From Enterococcus gilvus ATCC BAA-350 (GTDB lineage: Bacteria > Bacillota > Bacilli > Lactobacillales > Enterococcaceae), in assembly GCF_000407545.1 (NCBI RefSeq), contig NZ_ASWH01000001.1, positions 2,247,501 to 2,311,500 of the forward strand: DNA of 64,000 bases. The letters are read 5' to 3'. Positions 44,078-53,701 of the stretch are shown piece after piece. The stretch's first letter is position 1. The number at the start of each line of letters is the position of its first letter. Both the position numbers and the translations under genes were made by a program. The notes beneath the pieces were generated by a model that saw nothing but the letters and a program-made list of their open reading frames with translations, was not told the DNA's origin and ran no database searches.

Positions 44078-44698
44078 ATGAAGGTAGCGATTATTGGTGC
44101 AACAGGACACGCCGGCTCTATGATTTTAGAAGAAGCGCTTGATCGTGGGCTCGCTGTTACAGCCATTGTCCGTCATCCTGAAAATCTGAAGGTACATGTG
44201 CCCATTTTGGTCAAGGACCTTTTCGAGCTTACAAAAAAGGATGTCGAATTTTTTGATGTAGTCATTGACGCATTTCGCCCGCCGATCGGACAAGAGGAGA
44301 TGCATCAAACATCTTTAAAACATCTCAGTGATCTTTTACGTGGAACGGATACACGCTTGATCGTTGTAGGGGGAACCTCTTCCTTATTTATTGATGAAAC
44401 ACAACGCATGATCGATGTCTCTGATCCAAAGGCAGTGTATTATCCCACTGCTTATAATATGTACCAAGCATTTCTAGAATTAAAAGCAACCCAACAGCTA
44501 AGCTGGACCTATATAAGCCCGGCTGCAAATTTTGTACCTGATGGTTTACGGACTGGAAAGTATCAGATCAGTGATGATCATCTAAAAAAGAACTCACAAG
44601 GTAAGAGTGAGATCAGCATGGCAGATTATGCAATTGCCCTGATCGATGAAGTGATCGAACCAAGACACTTGAACCAACATTTTAGCGTATATAGCTGA
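44078..44698 (+). CDS. NAD(P)-binding Rossmann protein, YwnB/NmrA-like
   Basis: 206 residues. The start VAIIGATGHAGSMILEEALDRG contains the GxxGxxG dinucleotide motif (about 7-12), followed by the typical RHPENL strand-end. Atypical short-chain reductase family of flavin-reductase and NmrA-like proteins. The active-site YxxxK is not clearly present, so it may be a sensor rather than an enzyme. Translation start is enclosed by a hairpin. Confidence 0.85.
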   Translation: MKVAIIGATGHAGSMILEEALDRGLAVTAIVRHPENLKVHVPILVKDLFELTKKDVEFFDVVIDAFRPPIGQEEMHQTSLKHLSDLLRGTDTRLIVVGGTSSLFIDETQRMIDVSDPKAVYYPTAYNMYQAFLELKATQQLSWTYISPAANFVPDGLRTGKYQISDDHLKKNSQGKSEISMADYAIALIDEVIEPRHLNQHFSVYS

Positions 44699-44704
44699 TC
44701 AAAA

Positions 44705-44742
44705 AATGGCAAGCCTGCAAAAAGCAAGCTTGCCATTTTTTT
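44705..44742. terminator. Bidirectional terminator
   Basis: AATGGCAAGC (44705-44714) pairs with GCTTGCCATT (44728-44737). T-runs follow on both strands. It lies between the convergent reductase-like gene and walJ and serves both. Confidence 0.9.
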
Positions 44743-45550
44743 AGATTGCGAATAATTCTGTCGCGCTATCTGGATCAGTATCAAAGATTTGGAACTGATG
44801 GTTTACACCTAGATCATACCGCGTCAAGGTCTCTTCCATCGTCATATGAGCGAGTTCCTTCATATTGTTCTCTCTACTTAAATGTCCTAAATAGATGCGT
44901 TTTGTACGATCACCAAGAATATCGGTCATCACTAGCGCGCCATCATCATTAGACAGGTGGCCGCGATCGCCAAGGATTCGTTGTTTTAAACTCCATGGAT
45001 AGGCACCCATACGCAACATCTCTAAATCATGATTGCTTTCGACCAAGTATGCGTCTGCATCGCGAATCGTCCCTCGGACATGTTCACTAGCATAACCTGT
45101 ATCTGTCAACATGACAAATGAATGACCATCTTTATAGAAGCGATAAAATTGAGGTGCTGCCGCATCATGAGAAACACCGAAACTTTCGATATCCAAATCA
45201 CCGAAAGTCAGCACCTTCCCCATCTCGAAGATATGCTGTTGTTCAACATCAACCTTTCCGATCAGCGGAGACATCGCTTCCCACGTTTTCTCATTCGCAT
45301 AAACAGGTAATTTATATTTTCTTGCAAGAACTCCGACACCATGGATATGATCTCGGTGTTCATGAGTCACTAAGATCGCATCTAAATCTTCAGGTTTTCG
45401 ATCGACCTCTGCTAATAACGAAGTGATTTTTTTCCCGCTCAACCCAGCATCGACCAAAATTCTTTTTTGCGGACTTTCTAAGTACAAAGAATTTCCTGTA
45501 CTTCCGCTAGCTAAAATGCTGATATTGAAGGCGTTATTCATTTCTAACAT
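44741..45550 (-). CDS. walJ: WalJ/YycJ metallo-beta-lactamase-fold protein
   Basis: 269 residues from 45550 (ATG; a second ATG is 3 codons later). The fold signature THEHRDHIHGV is intact with the further metal residues in LTDTGYAS and SNHD. In Firmicutes walJ is linked to the WalRK system and coordinates cell division with DNA replication; exact substrate is not settled. Last gene of the wal operon. Confidence 0.93.
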   Translation of the reverse strand: MLEMNNAFNISILASGSTGNSLYLESPQKRILVDAGLSGKKITSLLAEVDRKPEDLDAILVTHEHRDHIHGVGVLARKYKLPVYANEKTWEAMSPLIGKVDVEQQHIFEMGKVLTFGDLDIESFGVSHDAAAPQFYRFYKDGHSFVMLTDTGYASEHVRGTIRDADAYLVESNHDLEMLRMGAYPWSLKQRILGDRGHLSNDDGALVMTDILGDRTKRIYLGHLSRENNMKELAHMTMEETLTRYDLGVNHQFQIFDTDPDSATELFAI

Positions 45551-45598
45551 GAGCAATTGGTCCTCTCTTTTAAAACTGTCCTCAGTATACAACCCTTT

Positions 45599-46444
45599 TT
45601 ATGGATTTTCCACCTTTGGAACTAAATTATTCGTGATCACCTGATTATTCAGGGCGTTGACTTTTTCAATCTGCGTCGTCTTATCTGACGTCCGTATCTT
45701 GACGAACCAAACAGGCACATACACATTTTTCTCACGTACTTCAAGTGTGCGGAAATAGCCTAAATAAATGTTGGTAATCGTCGATTTGCTCGGAATATTA
45801 TTGTTGATATATAGCGTGTTCAAGATTTCTTTTTCGGAATAAAGCGACATTTTTTCTCGCAAAGGCTCAATGTCCTTCAACCGGGTTTGAGTATATTTAG
45901 AGACCCGCTCCTGGTCATCCTCCTTCATGATGTCTAACGTCACGCGGGACGTTTCATCAATAAAAGGAATCCCTTCATAGGTTTGCGCTCCGACGACTTT
46001 TCCTAAATCCTCATCTTTCTTAGAAACATCAGGAAGGTACGTATATTCTGTGCCATTCGTGATAAAAGTGGACTCCTTCATCAAACGATTAAAACTACTC
46101 GTCGCCTTTTTTAGATCAAATTTTATTTCTCCATTTGGGATACTTGTCAGTACTCGGGTAGAAATGGTCCAATTCCCATTGATTGGTGCGTTCGTTCCTT
46201 CGTTTACTAGTGAATCGAACGTATCCTGCTCAGCACTCAAATAATACCCCTCTTGGTGGTCGTCAGTAACTTCATCTTTGATTTTTATATCATCATTTTC
46301 TAGGCGCTGCACAATATCTTCCCGCTGATTTGAATTAGTCACTAAACTTTGTTCGTGCTGATTATTCCAATAAATACTGAAGAGAAATATATTCAGACCG
46401 ATGAAGACGAGAAAAAAGATCCATTCGATTTTTCTAAAATCCAA
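45599..46444 (-). CDS. yycI: WalI/YycI regulator of WalK
   Basis: 281 residues. N-terminal membrane helix (WIFFLVFIGLNIFLFSIYW, about 9-27) followed by an extracytoplasmic YycI domain. It binds and restrains the WalK sensor together with YycH. It begins 1 base after yycH ends and precedes walJ. Confidence 0.92.
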   Translation of the reverse strand: MDFRKIEWIFFLVFIGLNIFLFSIYWNNQHEQSLVTNSNQREDIVQRLENDDIKIKDEVTDDHQEGYYLSAEQDTFDSLVNEGTNAPINGNWTISTRVLTSIPNGEIKFDLKKATSSFNRLMKESTFITNGTEYTYLPDVSKKDEDLGKVVGAQTYEGIPFIDETSRVTLDIMKEDDQERVSKYTQTRLKDIEPLREKMSLYSEKEILNTLYINNNIPSKSTITNIYLGYFRTLEVREKNVYVPVWFVKIRTSDKTTQIEKVNALNNQVITNNLVPKVENP

Positions 46445-47755
46445 TTAGCTCGCCTCCGTTTCTAGATTTCCTTGCATCAGCTGGTTAGCGGAGTACCAAG
46501 TGTCCTCATATTTAACAAACCATTCTGGCGTTAAGGCAACTAATTTATTTACACCATCAATATCCTGCCAAGTATAGCCAATGATAAAACTTTGGATCTT
46601 ATCAAGTTCGATTCCTGCCGCAGCTAGACTGTTTTCTACCTCCAGCGTGCTTGGCAGCTCAACTTCTTCATCAGAAGGTATCGGTACTTGGACCGTGTCC
46701 ATACTCGTCTCGATTTTGACTTGCGGTGTGGGTGTATTAGGCGCGTGCTGAATTTTGACAGTCATCTTTCCTTTAGAAGATTGACTGAAGATCGGGTACC
46801 CTTCGACAAATATTCGATAATTGATTTGTCCGTCATGATGATCAAAATACCGTAGATTTCCAACAGAAGTTCCCAACCGGCTTACGTAATTAAAACTTTG
46901 GCTGTACATACTTTCCTTCGCTAAATCGGAAGGCAGCTCACCATTAAAGGTCACCAAACGCTTCTGTTCATCCATTATAAGCTCTTCATGGCCGCTGACA
47001 AATGAACGAGAGCCGCTTTCTTCTTCCTCCCCTTTTGCTTGATCGGGGTTTTGGAAAAATGCATTTCGAAAAAGTGAATACGATTGGGTCGTTAAAATAT
47101 AACTGTATTTTTTAAGCCGAACACGATCTTTTGTGCGTGACAGACGAGGAACCAAAGGATTTCCCTCAGCCATTGGCAAATAGCGTCCTTGATTTTTTTC
47201 GTAAATGGTCTCCAAACCAGAAAAATCCGCGGAAATCGTCGCTTCATACACGATGTCCTTATTATAGTTCAGAAAGCGAATCTTCTTTTTGGAAAAATCA
47301 ATCTGAATCTTTGAAAACATGATTTTATCCGAATCTTTCATTGAATTCAAATTGACCGGCATATCAAAAACCTTGATATATTCAGCCAAAGAAAACTCGC
47401 CTTCATAATTCATTTCAATCCCGTTGGATAAATTGTAGTAACTTTCAATGTCTTCTCCATGGGCTATTTCTTGCAACTGACCATAGGTACTTTCTGTTAA
47501 GCGCGCCTGTGTGGTAGCCAGCAGATTTTCGCTGCTTGTTTGAAACTTCCCATTCGACAAATTCCATGTCCCGCGAATCGGCAGAAAAGCGTCTGTTGCC
47601 TTTGTGTAGTTCTGATCGCTCTTCACTGCCTGCTTGCTTGTAGTGACATCGGATATCTTTGAGGTAGGACTAAGCCAAATGGCATAGGTTAAGATGAGGC
47701 TCAGAAAAATCAGAGCCATAAGTGCGACACGAATGATTTTTTCTGATAATTTCAT
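46445..47755 (-). CDS. yycH: WalH/YycH regulator of WalK
   Basis: 436 residues. One N-terminal membrane helix (VALMALIFLSLILTYAIW) and a large extracytoplasmic domain. The ATG overlaps the walK stop (ATGA), showing coupling; an upstream TTG two codons earlier is less likely. Controls WalK activity with YycI. Confidence 0.93.
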   Translation of the reverse strand: MKLSEKIIRVALMALIFLSLILTYAIWLSPTSKISDVTTSKQAVKSDQNYTKATDAFLPIRGTWNLSNGKFQTSSENLLATTQARLTESTYGQLQEIAHGEDIESYYNLSNGIEMNYEGEFSLAEYIKVFDMPVNLNSMKDSDKIMFSKIQIDFSKKKIRFLNYNKDIVYEATISADFSGLETIYEKNQGRYLPMAEGNPLVPRLSRTKDRVRLKKYSYILTTQSYSLFRNAFFQNPDQAKGEEEESGSRSFVSGHEELIMDEQKRLVTFNGELPSDLAKESMYSQSFNYVSRLGTSVGNLRYFDHHDGQINYRIFVEGYPIFSQSSKGKMTVKIQHAPNTPTPQVKIETSMDTVQVPIPSDEEVELPSTLEVENSLAAAGIELDKIQSFIIGYTWQDIDGVNKLVALTPEWFVKYEDTWYSANQLMQGNLETEAS

Positions 47756-49584
47756 TCCCAAATATCCTCCTCATAGGGTTCATATGGTAAAGAAATATAG
47801 AAGGTCGAGCCTTTTCCTTCGACACTCTCAACCCAGATTTGTCCTTGATGCGCCTTCATGACTTCTTTAGAAATGGCTAGCCCAAGTCCTGTTCCGCCTT
47901 GTTGACGGGCACGAGCCTTATCGACGCGATAAAAGCGTTCGAAGACTTTTTCCAGATCCTTCTTAGGAATTCCTAGTCCTTCATCAGAGATACTTAAGAC
48001 AACATTGTTATGAGTCTCCATCAAGTGAACTTCGATCTTTCCGCCGTCAGGTGAATACTTGATGGCATTGTTCATGATATTATCAATCACCTGCATGATT
48101 TTATCCGTATCGATTTCTACCCATAAATCACGTTCGGTAAACTCACGAATGATCCGATACGTTTTTTCTTGGCTGTTCACCATCATGTCAAAGCGATCCA
48201 AAATATAGTCCACTAGTTCATTGAAATTGACAAGTTCAAGGTCCATTTGCTGCGCACCTGAATCCATTCGAGAAAGATTCAATAAATCATTGATCATTCG
48301 AATCATTCGATCGGTCTCGCCCAAAGTCACGTGAATAAAGTCTGGAGCTACTGCTTTGTCTTCCCAAGCACCTTCTTCTAACGCTTCTAAATAGCTGCGG
48401 ACACTTGTCAACGGCGTACGCAACTCGTGTGACACATTGGAAACAAACTGACGACGCTCTTCAGCCGTCTTTTCTTGTTCTGTTACGTCATGGATAACAA
48501 CTACTAATCCACTGATAAAGCCAGATTCACGACGAATCATAGCAAAATCTGATCGTAGCGTCATACGATCTTCTTCTGAATCAGATTTTGAACGATTGAT
48601 TAAAATCTCTTCTGGCGTTTCCAGCAATTTACGCAGCGTGTACTCTTCCTCTAAATCAAGCAGAGTCAAAATCGACTGACCAATCGCCTGTTCATTCGTT
48701 GTATTAAGCAAAGACAAGGCCATTTCATTGATCGTGATGACTTTTCCTCGGCGGTCTGTTGCTATAACCCCGTCAGTCATGTGCGTCAACACGCTGTCCA
48801 AACGATTTCTTTCAGCTTCCATCGTATCCTGAGCATCTTCAATACGGTCAGATAATTTATTGAATGTTTCTGCAAGTTGACTCAACTCGTCATGCCCTTG
48901 AACATCGACCTTCTCAGAATAGTCTCCTTGCGCAATACGAACTGCTTGCTTTTGCATTTCTTTAATAGGCTTTGTGATCGATCGTGCCACCAATAACGCG
49001 ACAATGATCGAGATCAATCCCGCGATCAAGGAGGCAGTAAAGAAAATCAAAGCTGTGTTGCTGATTTCGGTATATTTTTGCTCAATGTCACTTTTAACAT
49101 AAAGAGCCCCGATCACAGCCGAATCGCCGGTCGGGGACTGAATGGGTTGGACATTGATATATACCCGTCTATTATTATCATCTAGTGTTACATATTGCTT
49201 CATTGAAAAATCATCGATGTCGCTGTATTCATTTTTCTTTCCGATGATCGAATCTTTCTGACCCACGTCATTTGTAGCGATGACGATCCCTTTATCGTCT
49301 ACCACCCACATCTCAGTGATATTGTCAGCCGTTCCATTATTTTCAAGGATTCGCTGAAGCTGATCTGCCTCATTGCCGGCATCTTCTGACATGGTGGCTC
49401 CGAGGGTCGTACTTAGCAAAGAGACCCGCTGATTCATATCCTTGGTAAAACTATCGATTGTTGATTTTTCAAGTCCCCGAATAAAGTAAGCACCGATGAT
49501 CTCGATCGAAATCAGTAAAATCAAGATAAACGAAAACGCAATCTTGAAATTGACCGATCGGTAAAAACGGATTCTCTTTTCCAT
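47752..49584 (-). CDS. walK: WalK sensor histidine kinase
   Basis: 610 residues, full length. TM1 about 13-33, extracytoplasmic sensor about 34-180, TM2 about 184-204, then HAMP (ARSITKPIKEMQKQA), PAS, HisKA with SHELRTP around residue 387, and HATPase_c (GGTGLGLAIS). It controls cell-wall remodelling and is essential in most relatives. Cytoplasmic and membrane bound. Confidence 0.98.
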   Translation of the reverse strand: MEKRIRFYRSVNFKIAFSFILILLISIEIIGAYFIRGLEKSTIDSFTKDMNQRVSLLSTTLGATMSEDAGNEADQLQRILENNGTADNITEMWVVDDKGIVIATNDVGQKDSIIGKKNEYSDIDDFSMKQYVTLDDNNRRVYINVQPIQSPTGDSAVIGALYVKSDIEQKYTEISNTALIFFTASLIAGLISIIVALLVARSITKPIKEMQKQAVRIAQGDYSEKVDVQGHDELSQLAETFNKLSDRIEDAQDTMEAERNRLDSVLTHMTDGVIATDRRGKVITINEMALSLLNTTNEQAIGQSILTLLDLEEEYTLRKLLETPEEILINRSKSDSEEDRMTLRSDFAMIRRESGFISGLVVVIHDVTEQEKTAEERRQFVSNVSHELRTPLTSVRSYLEALEEGAWEDKAVAPDFIHVTLGETDRMIRMINDLLNLSRMDSGAQQMDLELVNFNELVDYILDRFDMMVNSQEKTYRIIREFTERDLWVEIDTDKIMQVIDNIMNNAIKYSPDGGKIEVHLMETHNNVVLSISDEGLGIPKKDLEKVFERFYRVDKARARQQGGTGLGLAISKEVMKAHQGQIWVESVEGKGSTFYISLPYEPYEEDIWE

Positions 49585-49586
49585 AC

Positions 49587-50291
49587 TTACTCCTGTTCAG
49601 GGTTACGTAGGTAATACCCTACGCCACGTCTTGTTACTAAATAGGTAGGATGACTGGGGTTATCCTCGATCTTTTCACGTAAACGACGGACAGTCACATC
49701 CACTGTTCGCACATCGCCAAAATAATCGTATCCCCAAACGGTTTGCAGTAAATGCTCTCGCGTCATCACTTGTCCGATATGTTTTGCCAAATAGTGTAGC
49801 AATTCAAACTCACGATGCGTTAGTTCGATCGTATCTCCGTGCTTGGTTACCATGTAAGCATCTGGATGAATCGTCAAATCTCCGATCGTTAAATCACTTT
49901 GTGTCGTATTTTCTTCTTCTTTGGGCGCTTGTCCACCTCGACGTAAATTTGCCTTTACGCGGGCAACTAATTCACGATTAGAAAATGGTTTAGTCACATA
50001 ATCGTCCGCTCCTAATTCTAAGCCCAATACTTTATCGATCTCAGAATCCTTCGCCGTAACCATAATGATCGGCATTTCATGGGTCTTGCGTACTTCACGA
50101 GCCACTTCTAAACCGTCTTTTTTTGGCAACATTAAATCTAATAAAATCAAATCTGGATTGACCTCTTCGACTTTTTCTAAGGCTTCTTCACCATCATATG
50201 CAGTGAAGACTTCATAGCCTTCTTTGGTTAAATTGAATTTTACGATGTCCGAAATCGGCTTTTCATCGTCAACTACTAGAATTTTTTTCAC
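49587..50291 (-). CDS. walR: WalR response regulator
   Basis: 234 residues, OmpR/PhoB class. Receiver domain with the phospho-Asp in LILLDLMLP (about 53) and the Lys of VTAKDS. C-terminal winged-helix DNA-binding domain ([15 protein letters not shown]). The start is GTG with GAGGTGA upstream. First gene of the operon with walK, yycH, yycI and walJ. Confidence 0.98.
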   Translation of the reverse strand: MKKILVVDDEKPISDIVKFNLTKEGYEVFTAYDGEEALEKVEEVNPDLILLDLMLPKKDGLEVAREVRKTHEMPIIMVTAKDSEIDKVLGLELGADDYVTKPFSNRELVARVKANLRRGGQAPKEEENTTQSDLTIGDLTIHPDAYMVTKHGDTIELTHREFELLHYLAKHIGQVMTREHLLQTVWGYDYFGDVRTVDVTVRRLREKIEDNPSHPTYLVTRRGVGYYLRNPEQE

Positions 50292-50336
50292 TAAGAGTCA
50301 CCTCATACCTTTATAAGATTGTATGTACGCCCTACC

Positions 50337-50342
50337 ATTATA
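50337..50342 (-). promoter_or_regulatory. Candidate walR -10 box
   Basis: TATAAT on the - strand, 45 bases before the GTG of walR. No good -35 partner was found at 16-18 bases. It is the only strong -10 in the 257-base gap. Confidence 0.5.
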
Positions 50343-50434
50343 CAATAATTTCAATACTGTTTCATCTTTTCAAACAGATGACGATTTTTTACAACGATTA
50401 CTTAAGAAAAAATAGAAGAATTTAATTGAATAAT

Positions 50435-50462
50435 AAAAAAGAGACAAGCATTTGCTCATCTC
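50435..50462 (-). terminator. degV terminator
   Basis: The - strand stem GAGATGAGC/GCTTGTCTC pairs throughout (two G-T pairs), with loop AAAT, followed by TTTTTTATT. It lies 87 bases behind degV. A smaller stem GTGAC/GTCAC sits directly behind the stop. Confidence 0.75.
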
Positions 50463-50548
50463 CTTCTCGGTAATTTGATTTCTTCTGTTTTAAATATTTT
50501 TTTATTGCTTTTAATGAAATAAGCGAAAGCAGTAAAGTGACTTTGTCA

Positions 50549-51403
50549 CTAATCCAATACTTGACAAACCACGCCTAAGGAACCTGGTCCAGTATGAACG
50601 GATAATGCAGGAGAAACTTTTCCAAAATAGATATTTTCAGCAGTCGGAAACATCTCTTGTAGCCGTAATCGGATTTTTTCCGCAGTTTCCAATGCGTCGG
50701 CGTGTGTTACAGCCAAATTAAAGCGCTTGTGATTGCCAACATGGTCCTTTACTAGCTGTAAAGTCTTATCGATACTCTTGTTTAGTCCACGAACTTTGGC
50801 AACTGTATAGTAGATGCCTTCAGAATTACAAGAGATGATCGGTTTTAACTTCAAGGCACTCCCCAATAAAGAAGAGACCAAACCAATACGTCCGCCCTTT
50901 TGTAAATACTCCAACGTGTCTACATTGAAGAAGATTTTTGTGTAGGGGATTTTGCTTTCTACTTCTTCAATCACTTCTGAGAAGGATTTGCCTTGTTTCA
51001 CCAAGTCGCCGGCGTAAATAGCTAGAATCCCTGCTCCGATCCCCACATTTTTCGTATCAATCGATTGGAAAGTTAACCCTTCGTAATGCTCGCCGAGTAC
51101 GCGCAGCGCATTGTAAGTCCCGCTTAACCCGCTTGAAATCGTCACAATAATCACATGTGTATAGCCTTGTTCTTTGATCTCATCAAAAACCTGATGGATC
51201 AATTCGCCATCTGGTAAAGAAGTGCTTGGCAACTCTTTCTTGATTAAAGGAAAAATAGTATCGGAGCTAATATCGTTCCCATCTCTATATTCTTTATCAC
51301 TAAAAATAATACGCAATGGCACCATAAAAAAAGGGCCGCTGTTCACTACTTCCTTTGGGACGTCTGTCCCAGAATCAACTAGGATTGCGATTTTTTCACT
51401 CAT
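50549..51403 (-). CDS. DegV-family fatty-acid-binding protein
   Basis: 284 residues. IAILVDSGTDVPKE at the N terminus, the TISSGLSGTYNAL segment and the late HTGPGSLGV are DegV signatures. Binds fatty acids and may act as FakB in the fatty acid kinase route. It overlaps the DUF1836 gene by 8 bases and is coupled to it. Confidence 0.95.
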   Translation of the reverse strand: MSEKIAILVDSGTDVPKEVVNSGPFFMVPLRIIFSDKEYRDGNDISSDTIFPLIKKELPSTSLPDGELIHQVFDEIKEQGYTHVIIVTISSGLSGTYNALRVLGEHYEGLTFQSIDTKNVGIGAGILAIYAGDLVKQGKSFSEVIEEVESKIPYTKIFFNVDTLEYLQKGGRIGLVSSLLGSALKLKPIISCNSEGIYYTVAKVRGLNKSIDKTLQLVKDHVGNHKRFNLAVTHADALETAEKIRLRLQEMFPTAENIYFGKVSPALSVHTGPGSLGVVCQVLD

Positions 51404-51944
51404 CCGTTTCGCCTTCTTTCTCTTTCTCCAATTGAATGATTTTTTCAGTTAACATTTTTTGTGTAAAAGAAGCTATCGCACTTTCCATTGCTAAATAGTA
51501 GAAATCTTTTTTGTAGCTGTTAAATTCGATTTCTTCACCTAAAACTATTTTTGCCAGTTGCAGCAGTGCTTCTTCTTGCACGGTACAAAAACTATTGTAC
51601 GCGTCCTTTGGTTCATTGATCGCCAATTGCATCCGAATCAATTCATTGATATCAGGAATCGCAAAAACTTGCTTCAGCAGCGTAATAGCAATCAAATAGG
51701 CCAAATGATTACGGTTATATCTCTTCTTCACAGGTGGTGGAACTAATTTATGTTTAACATAATTATTGACCATAGCACTGGATAGAAGCTGATGCTTGTC
51801 ATCTTCTATCAAAGGGGATAAATAACGGTCAACAAGGGTGATTACTTGATCCATGTATAGCTCTAGTTCGGGTAACTCTTCCCAGCGAGGCAGTCGTAAA
51901 TCTTTTAAGCCTTCTGCCCAGGTTCTGAGCTTTGTATCTTCCAT
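51396..51944 (-). CDS. DUF1836 protein, MerR-like regulator
   Basis: 182 residues from the ATG at 51944 with GGGAGTG upstream. LSSAMVNNYVKHKLVPPPVKKRYNRNHLAYLIAITLLKQVF is the DUF1836 core, resembling a MerR-type winged helix. Probably a transcriptional regulator; no target is visible. Operon with degV. Confidence 0.85.
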   Translation of the reverse strand: MEDTKLRTWAEGLKDLRLPRWEELPELELYMDQVITLVDRYLSPLIEDDKHQLLSSAMVNNYVKHKLVPPPVKKRYNRNHLAYLIAITLLKQVFAIPDINELIRMQLAINEPKDAYNSFCTVQEEALLQLAKIVLGEEIEFNSYKKDFYYLAMESAIASFTQKMLTEKIIQLEKEKEGETDE

Positions 51945-52100
51945 TGAACACACTCCCTTTAAGGGTAGTTTATCAAAATTATGGTAATTATACAACATAG
52001 TTTCAAAAACTAGATAATTGAAGCGCTTTTGGTGAATTTTTTTTAAGTTTATTCTTGCTTTTTTATTTTCTCAGTGCTAACATATGAAAGTACTTTGTTT

Positions 52101-52173
<73 letters not shown>

Positions 52174-52321
52174 TTGGGTGCCAAACCCACGCCACATAAG
52201 CGTTTTTGGCTACTTCGGTAGTTTAGAAAAAGACGCTTGATGTGGCATTTTTTTATTTTGGGTAAGGTTTTTGGGTAAGGTTTAATAATATGCCCTGGGC
52301 ATAAGAATATATAAATAACGC
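52174..52321 (+). other. Left boundary of prophage 2: terminator, tandem repeat and palindrome
   Basis: Behind the tRNA a long hairpin GCCACAT-AAGCGT/ACGCTT-ATGTGGC (52191-52246) with seven T ends tRNA transcription. TTTGGGTAAGGTTT then occurs twice with a 13-base period (52257-52283), and the perfect palindrome TATGCCC T GGGCATA follows (52289-52303). Repeats of this kind are typical of integrase arm sites. No gene is seen. Confidence 0.55.
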
Positions 52322-52363
52322 AAAAAACACCCTCCACAACCAACTAAGGCTGTAGAGGGTGTT
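52322..52363 (-). terminator. Endolysin terminator of prophage 2 (copy of the one at 20-63)
   Basis: CACCCTC (52328-52334) with GAGGGTG (52355-52361) and the same inner pairing as the copy at 24-57; 37 bases are identical. Six T follow on the - strand. It lies 5 bases behind the GH25 gene. Confidence 0.9.
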
Positions 52364-52368
52364 TGAGC

Positions 52369-53475
52369 TTACACGTCTAAATACCAACGTGTTTCGGTTA
52401 GATCATTAAATCCGTCTTTCGTGTCACCTTTTGGATCATTGGTGCTCCGGATCATGATAATGATCGAGTGGCCTGCAACATCTTTTTGGTTGAACTCGAT
52501 TTGGAACCCTGCAGTATCACTACGGTTGTATACCTTCGCTGCATCCGCGCGCGGTAGATCTTTTAGTTTGATACGCTTCAGTTCTTTACCTGTCGTGCGA
52601 TCTAAAGCGAAGGCATACTGATACTTATGAGTACGAGTACTCCATCCTTCCGCCTTAATCTTGCCTGCCATTGCACCAAAACCATCCACGTGGCCCTTAT
52701 CATTTTTGACTTCCATGACTGAATAGTTTTGTCCAGCACGGTAGATATCTGTTGTTTCACTTGGATTCGGATCAGGAAGCGTTGTATATCCATTGTCCGT
52801 GATTCCTGTTAAGTCAATATTACCATCTAATCCACCGCCAACATATGTGGATGTGAATTGATAGATGCCCACACCATCCATACTAGGAAATACAAACCAC
52901 ACTGGATAAGGAGTAACGTTGTAATTCGGATACGCAGCCATCCAAAGTGAATCTGGGAATTCTGCTAGGATCTGTTGGTAATAAACATTTTGAAGGGTAA
53001 ACGGTTTGTACGAGTAATACATTGGCGTATACCCAGCATCTCGAATTCTTCGCATACCGTATAAAATAGTATCCGTATTCGCCTGCTTGTTCCCACTAGC
53101 TCCGTGTTCAAAGTCTAACGCAACAATTGATCCTCGTGGTGTCTTCACCTTTGGCAAGAAGTAATCCATCGTAGTTTTTGCAATACTCATGCTCCCCCAC
53201 GTATCGTACCAAATATACGTATGCGCACGTTTTCCTTGAGCTAAAGCTGAATTCACTTGGCTCTCATACGTCCACTGATTGTAGAGTCCACCAGCGTTGT
53301 ATCCACCGATCTGGCTAATACTGAATTTATCATGTGCGTAGCCAAATTGACCTTGTGCGCCTTGGTAAACTGCCCAGTCGACCCCTTGATCTCCTTTAGC
53401 CGCATCCACATTCATTGGGAAAATTGGCAATAAAAAAAGAGCTACAACAGCTCCCATCAAGAATTTCTTTTTCAT
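52369..53475 (-). CDS. Secreted GH25 endolysin (muramidase)
   Basis: 368 residues from the ATG at 53475, which has AGGAGG upstream. A Sec-type signal is visible (KKKFLMGAVVALFLLPIFP, then NVDAA). The GH25 domain has catalytic residues in GVDWAVYQ and IVALDFEHGA (DxE pattern) and SLWMAAY. The C-terminal 110 residues are probably wall-binding. It cuts the glycan chain. A signal peptide means export can occur without the holin hole. Confidence 0.92.
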   Translation of the reverse strand: MKKKFLMGAVVALFLLPIFPMNVDAAKGDQGVDWAVYQGAQGQFGYAHDKFSISQIGGYNAGGLYNQWTYESQVNSALAQGKRAHTYIWYDTWGSMSIAKTTMDYFLPKVKTPRGSIVALDFEHGASGNKQANTDTILYGMRRIRDAGYTPMYYSYKPFTLQNVYYQQILAEFPDSLWMAAYPNYNVTPYPVWFVFPSMDGVGIYQFTSTYVGGGLDGNIDLTGITDNGYTTLPDPNPSETTDIYRAGQNYSVMEVKNDKGHVDGFGAMAGKIKAEGWSTRTHKYQYAFALDRTTGKELKRIKLKDLPRADAAKVYNRSDTAGFQIEFNQKDVAGHSIIIMIRSTNDPKGDTKDGFNDLTETRWYLDV

Positions 53476-53488
53476 TCTAGTCCTCCTA

Positions 53489-53701
53489 CTATTCTTCTTC
53501 ATCATTGGGAAACATCTTGTATGTCCGGTTTGACACCCCTAAAACTGTTCCCAGAAAAGCGCCTAATCCAGTAATGATAATTACTACAACATCGGTATAT
53601 TCCCAGTTGACTGCCTTTCCTACTAAGCCAACAAAAGTGGCCAATGCGGGTATGACAATCAAAGCGATCCATTTAAGCGTCTCAAACGTTTTATTTTGCA
53701 T
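53489..53701 (-). CDS. Holin of prophage 2
   Basis: 70 residues from the ATG at 53701 (GGGAGGTG upstream). Two hydrophobic helices (about 9-27 and 37-55), basic and acidic ends, the usual small dual-helix holin. Directly upstream of the endolysin. Confidence 0.85.
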   Translation of the reverse strand: MQNKTFETLKWIALIVIPALATFVGLVGKAVNWEYTDVVVIIITGLGAFLGTVLGVSNRTYKMFPNDEEE

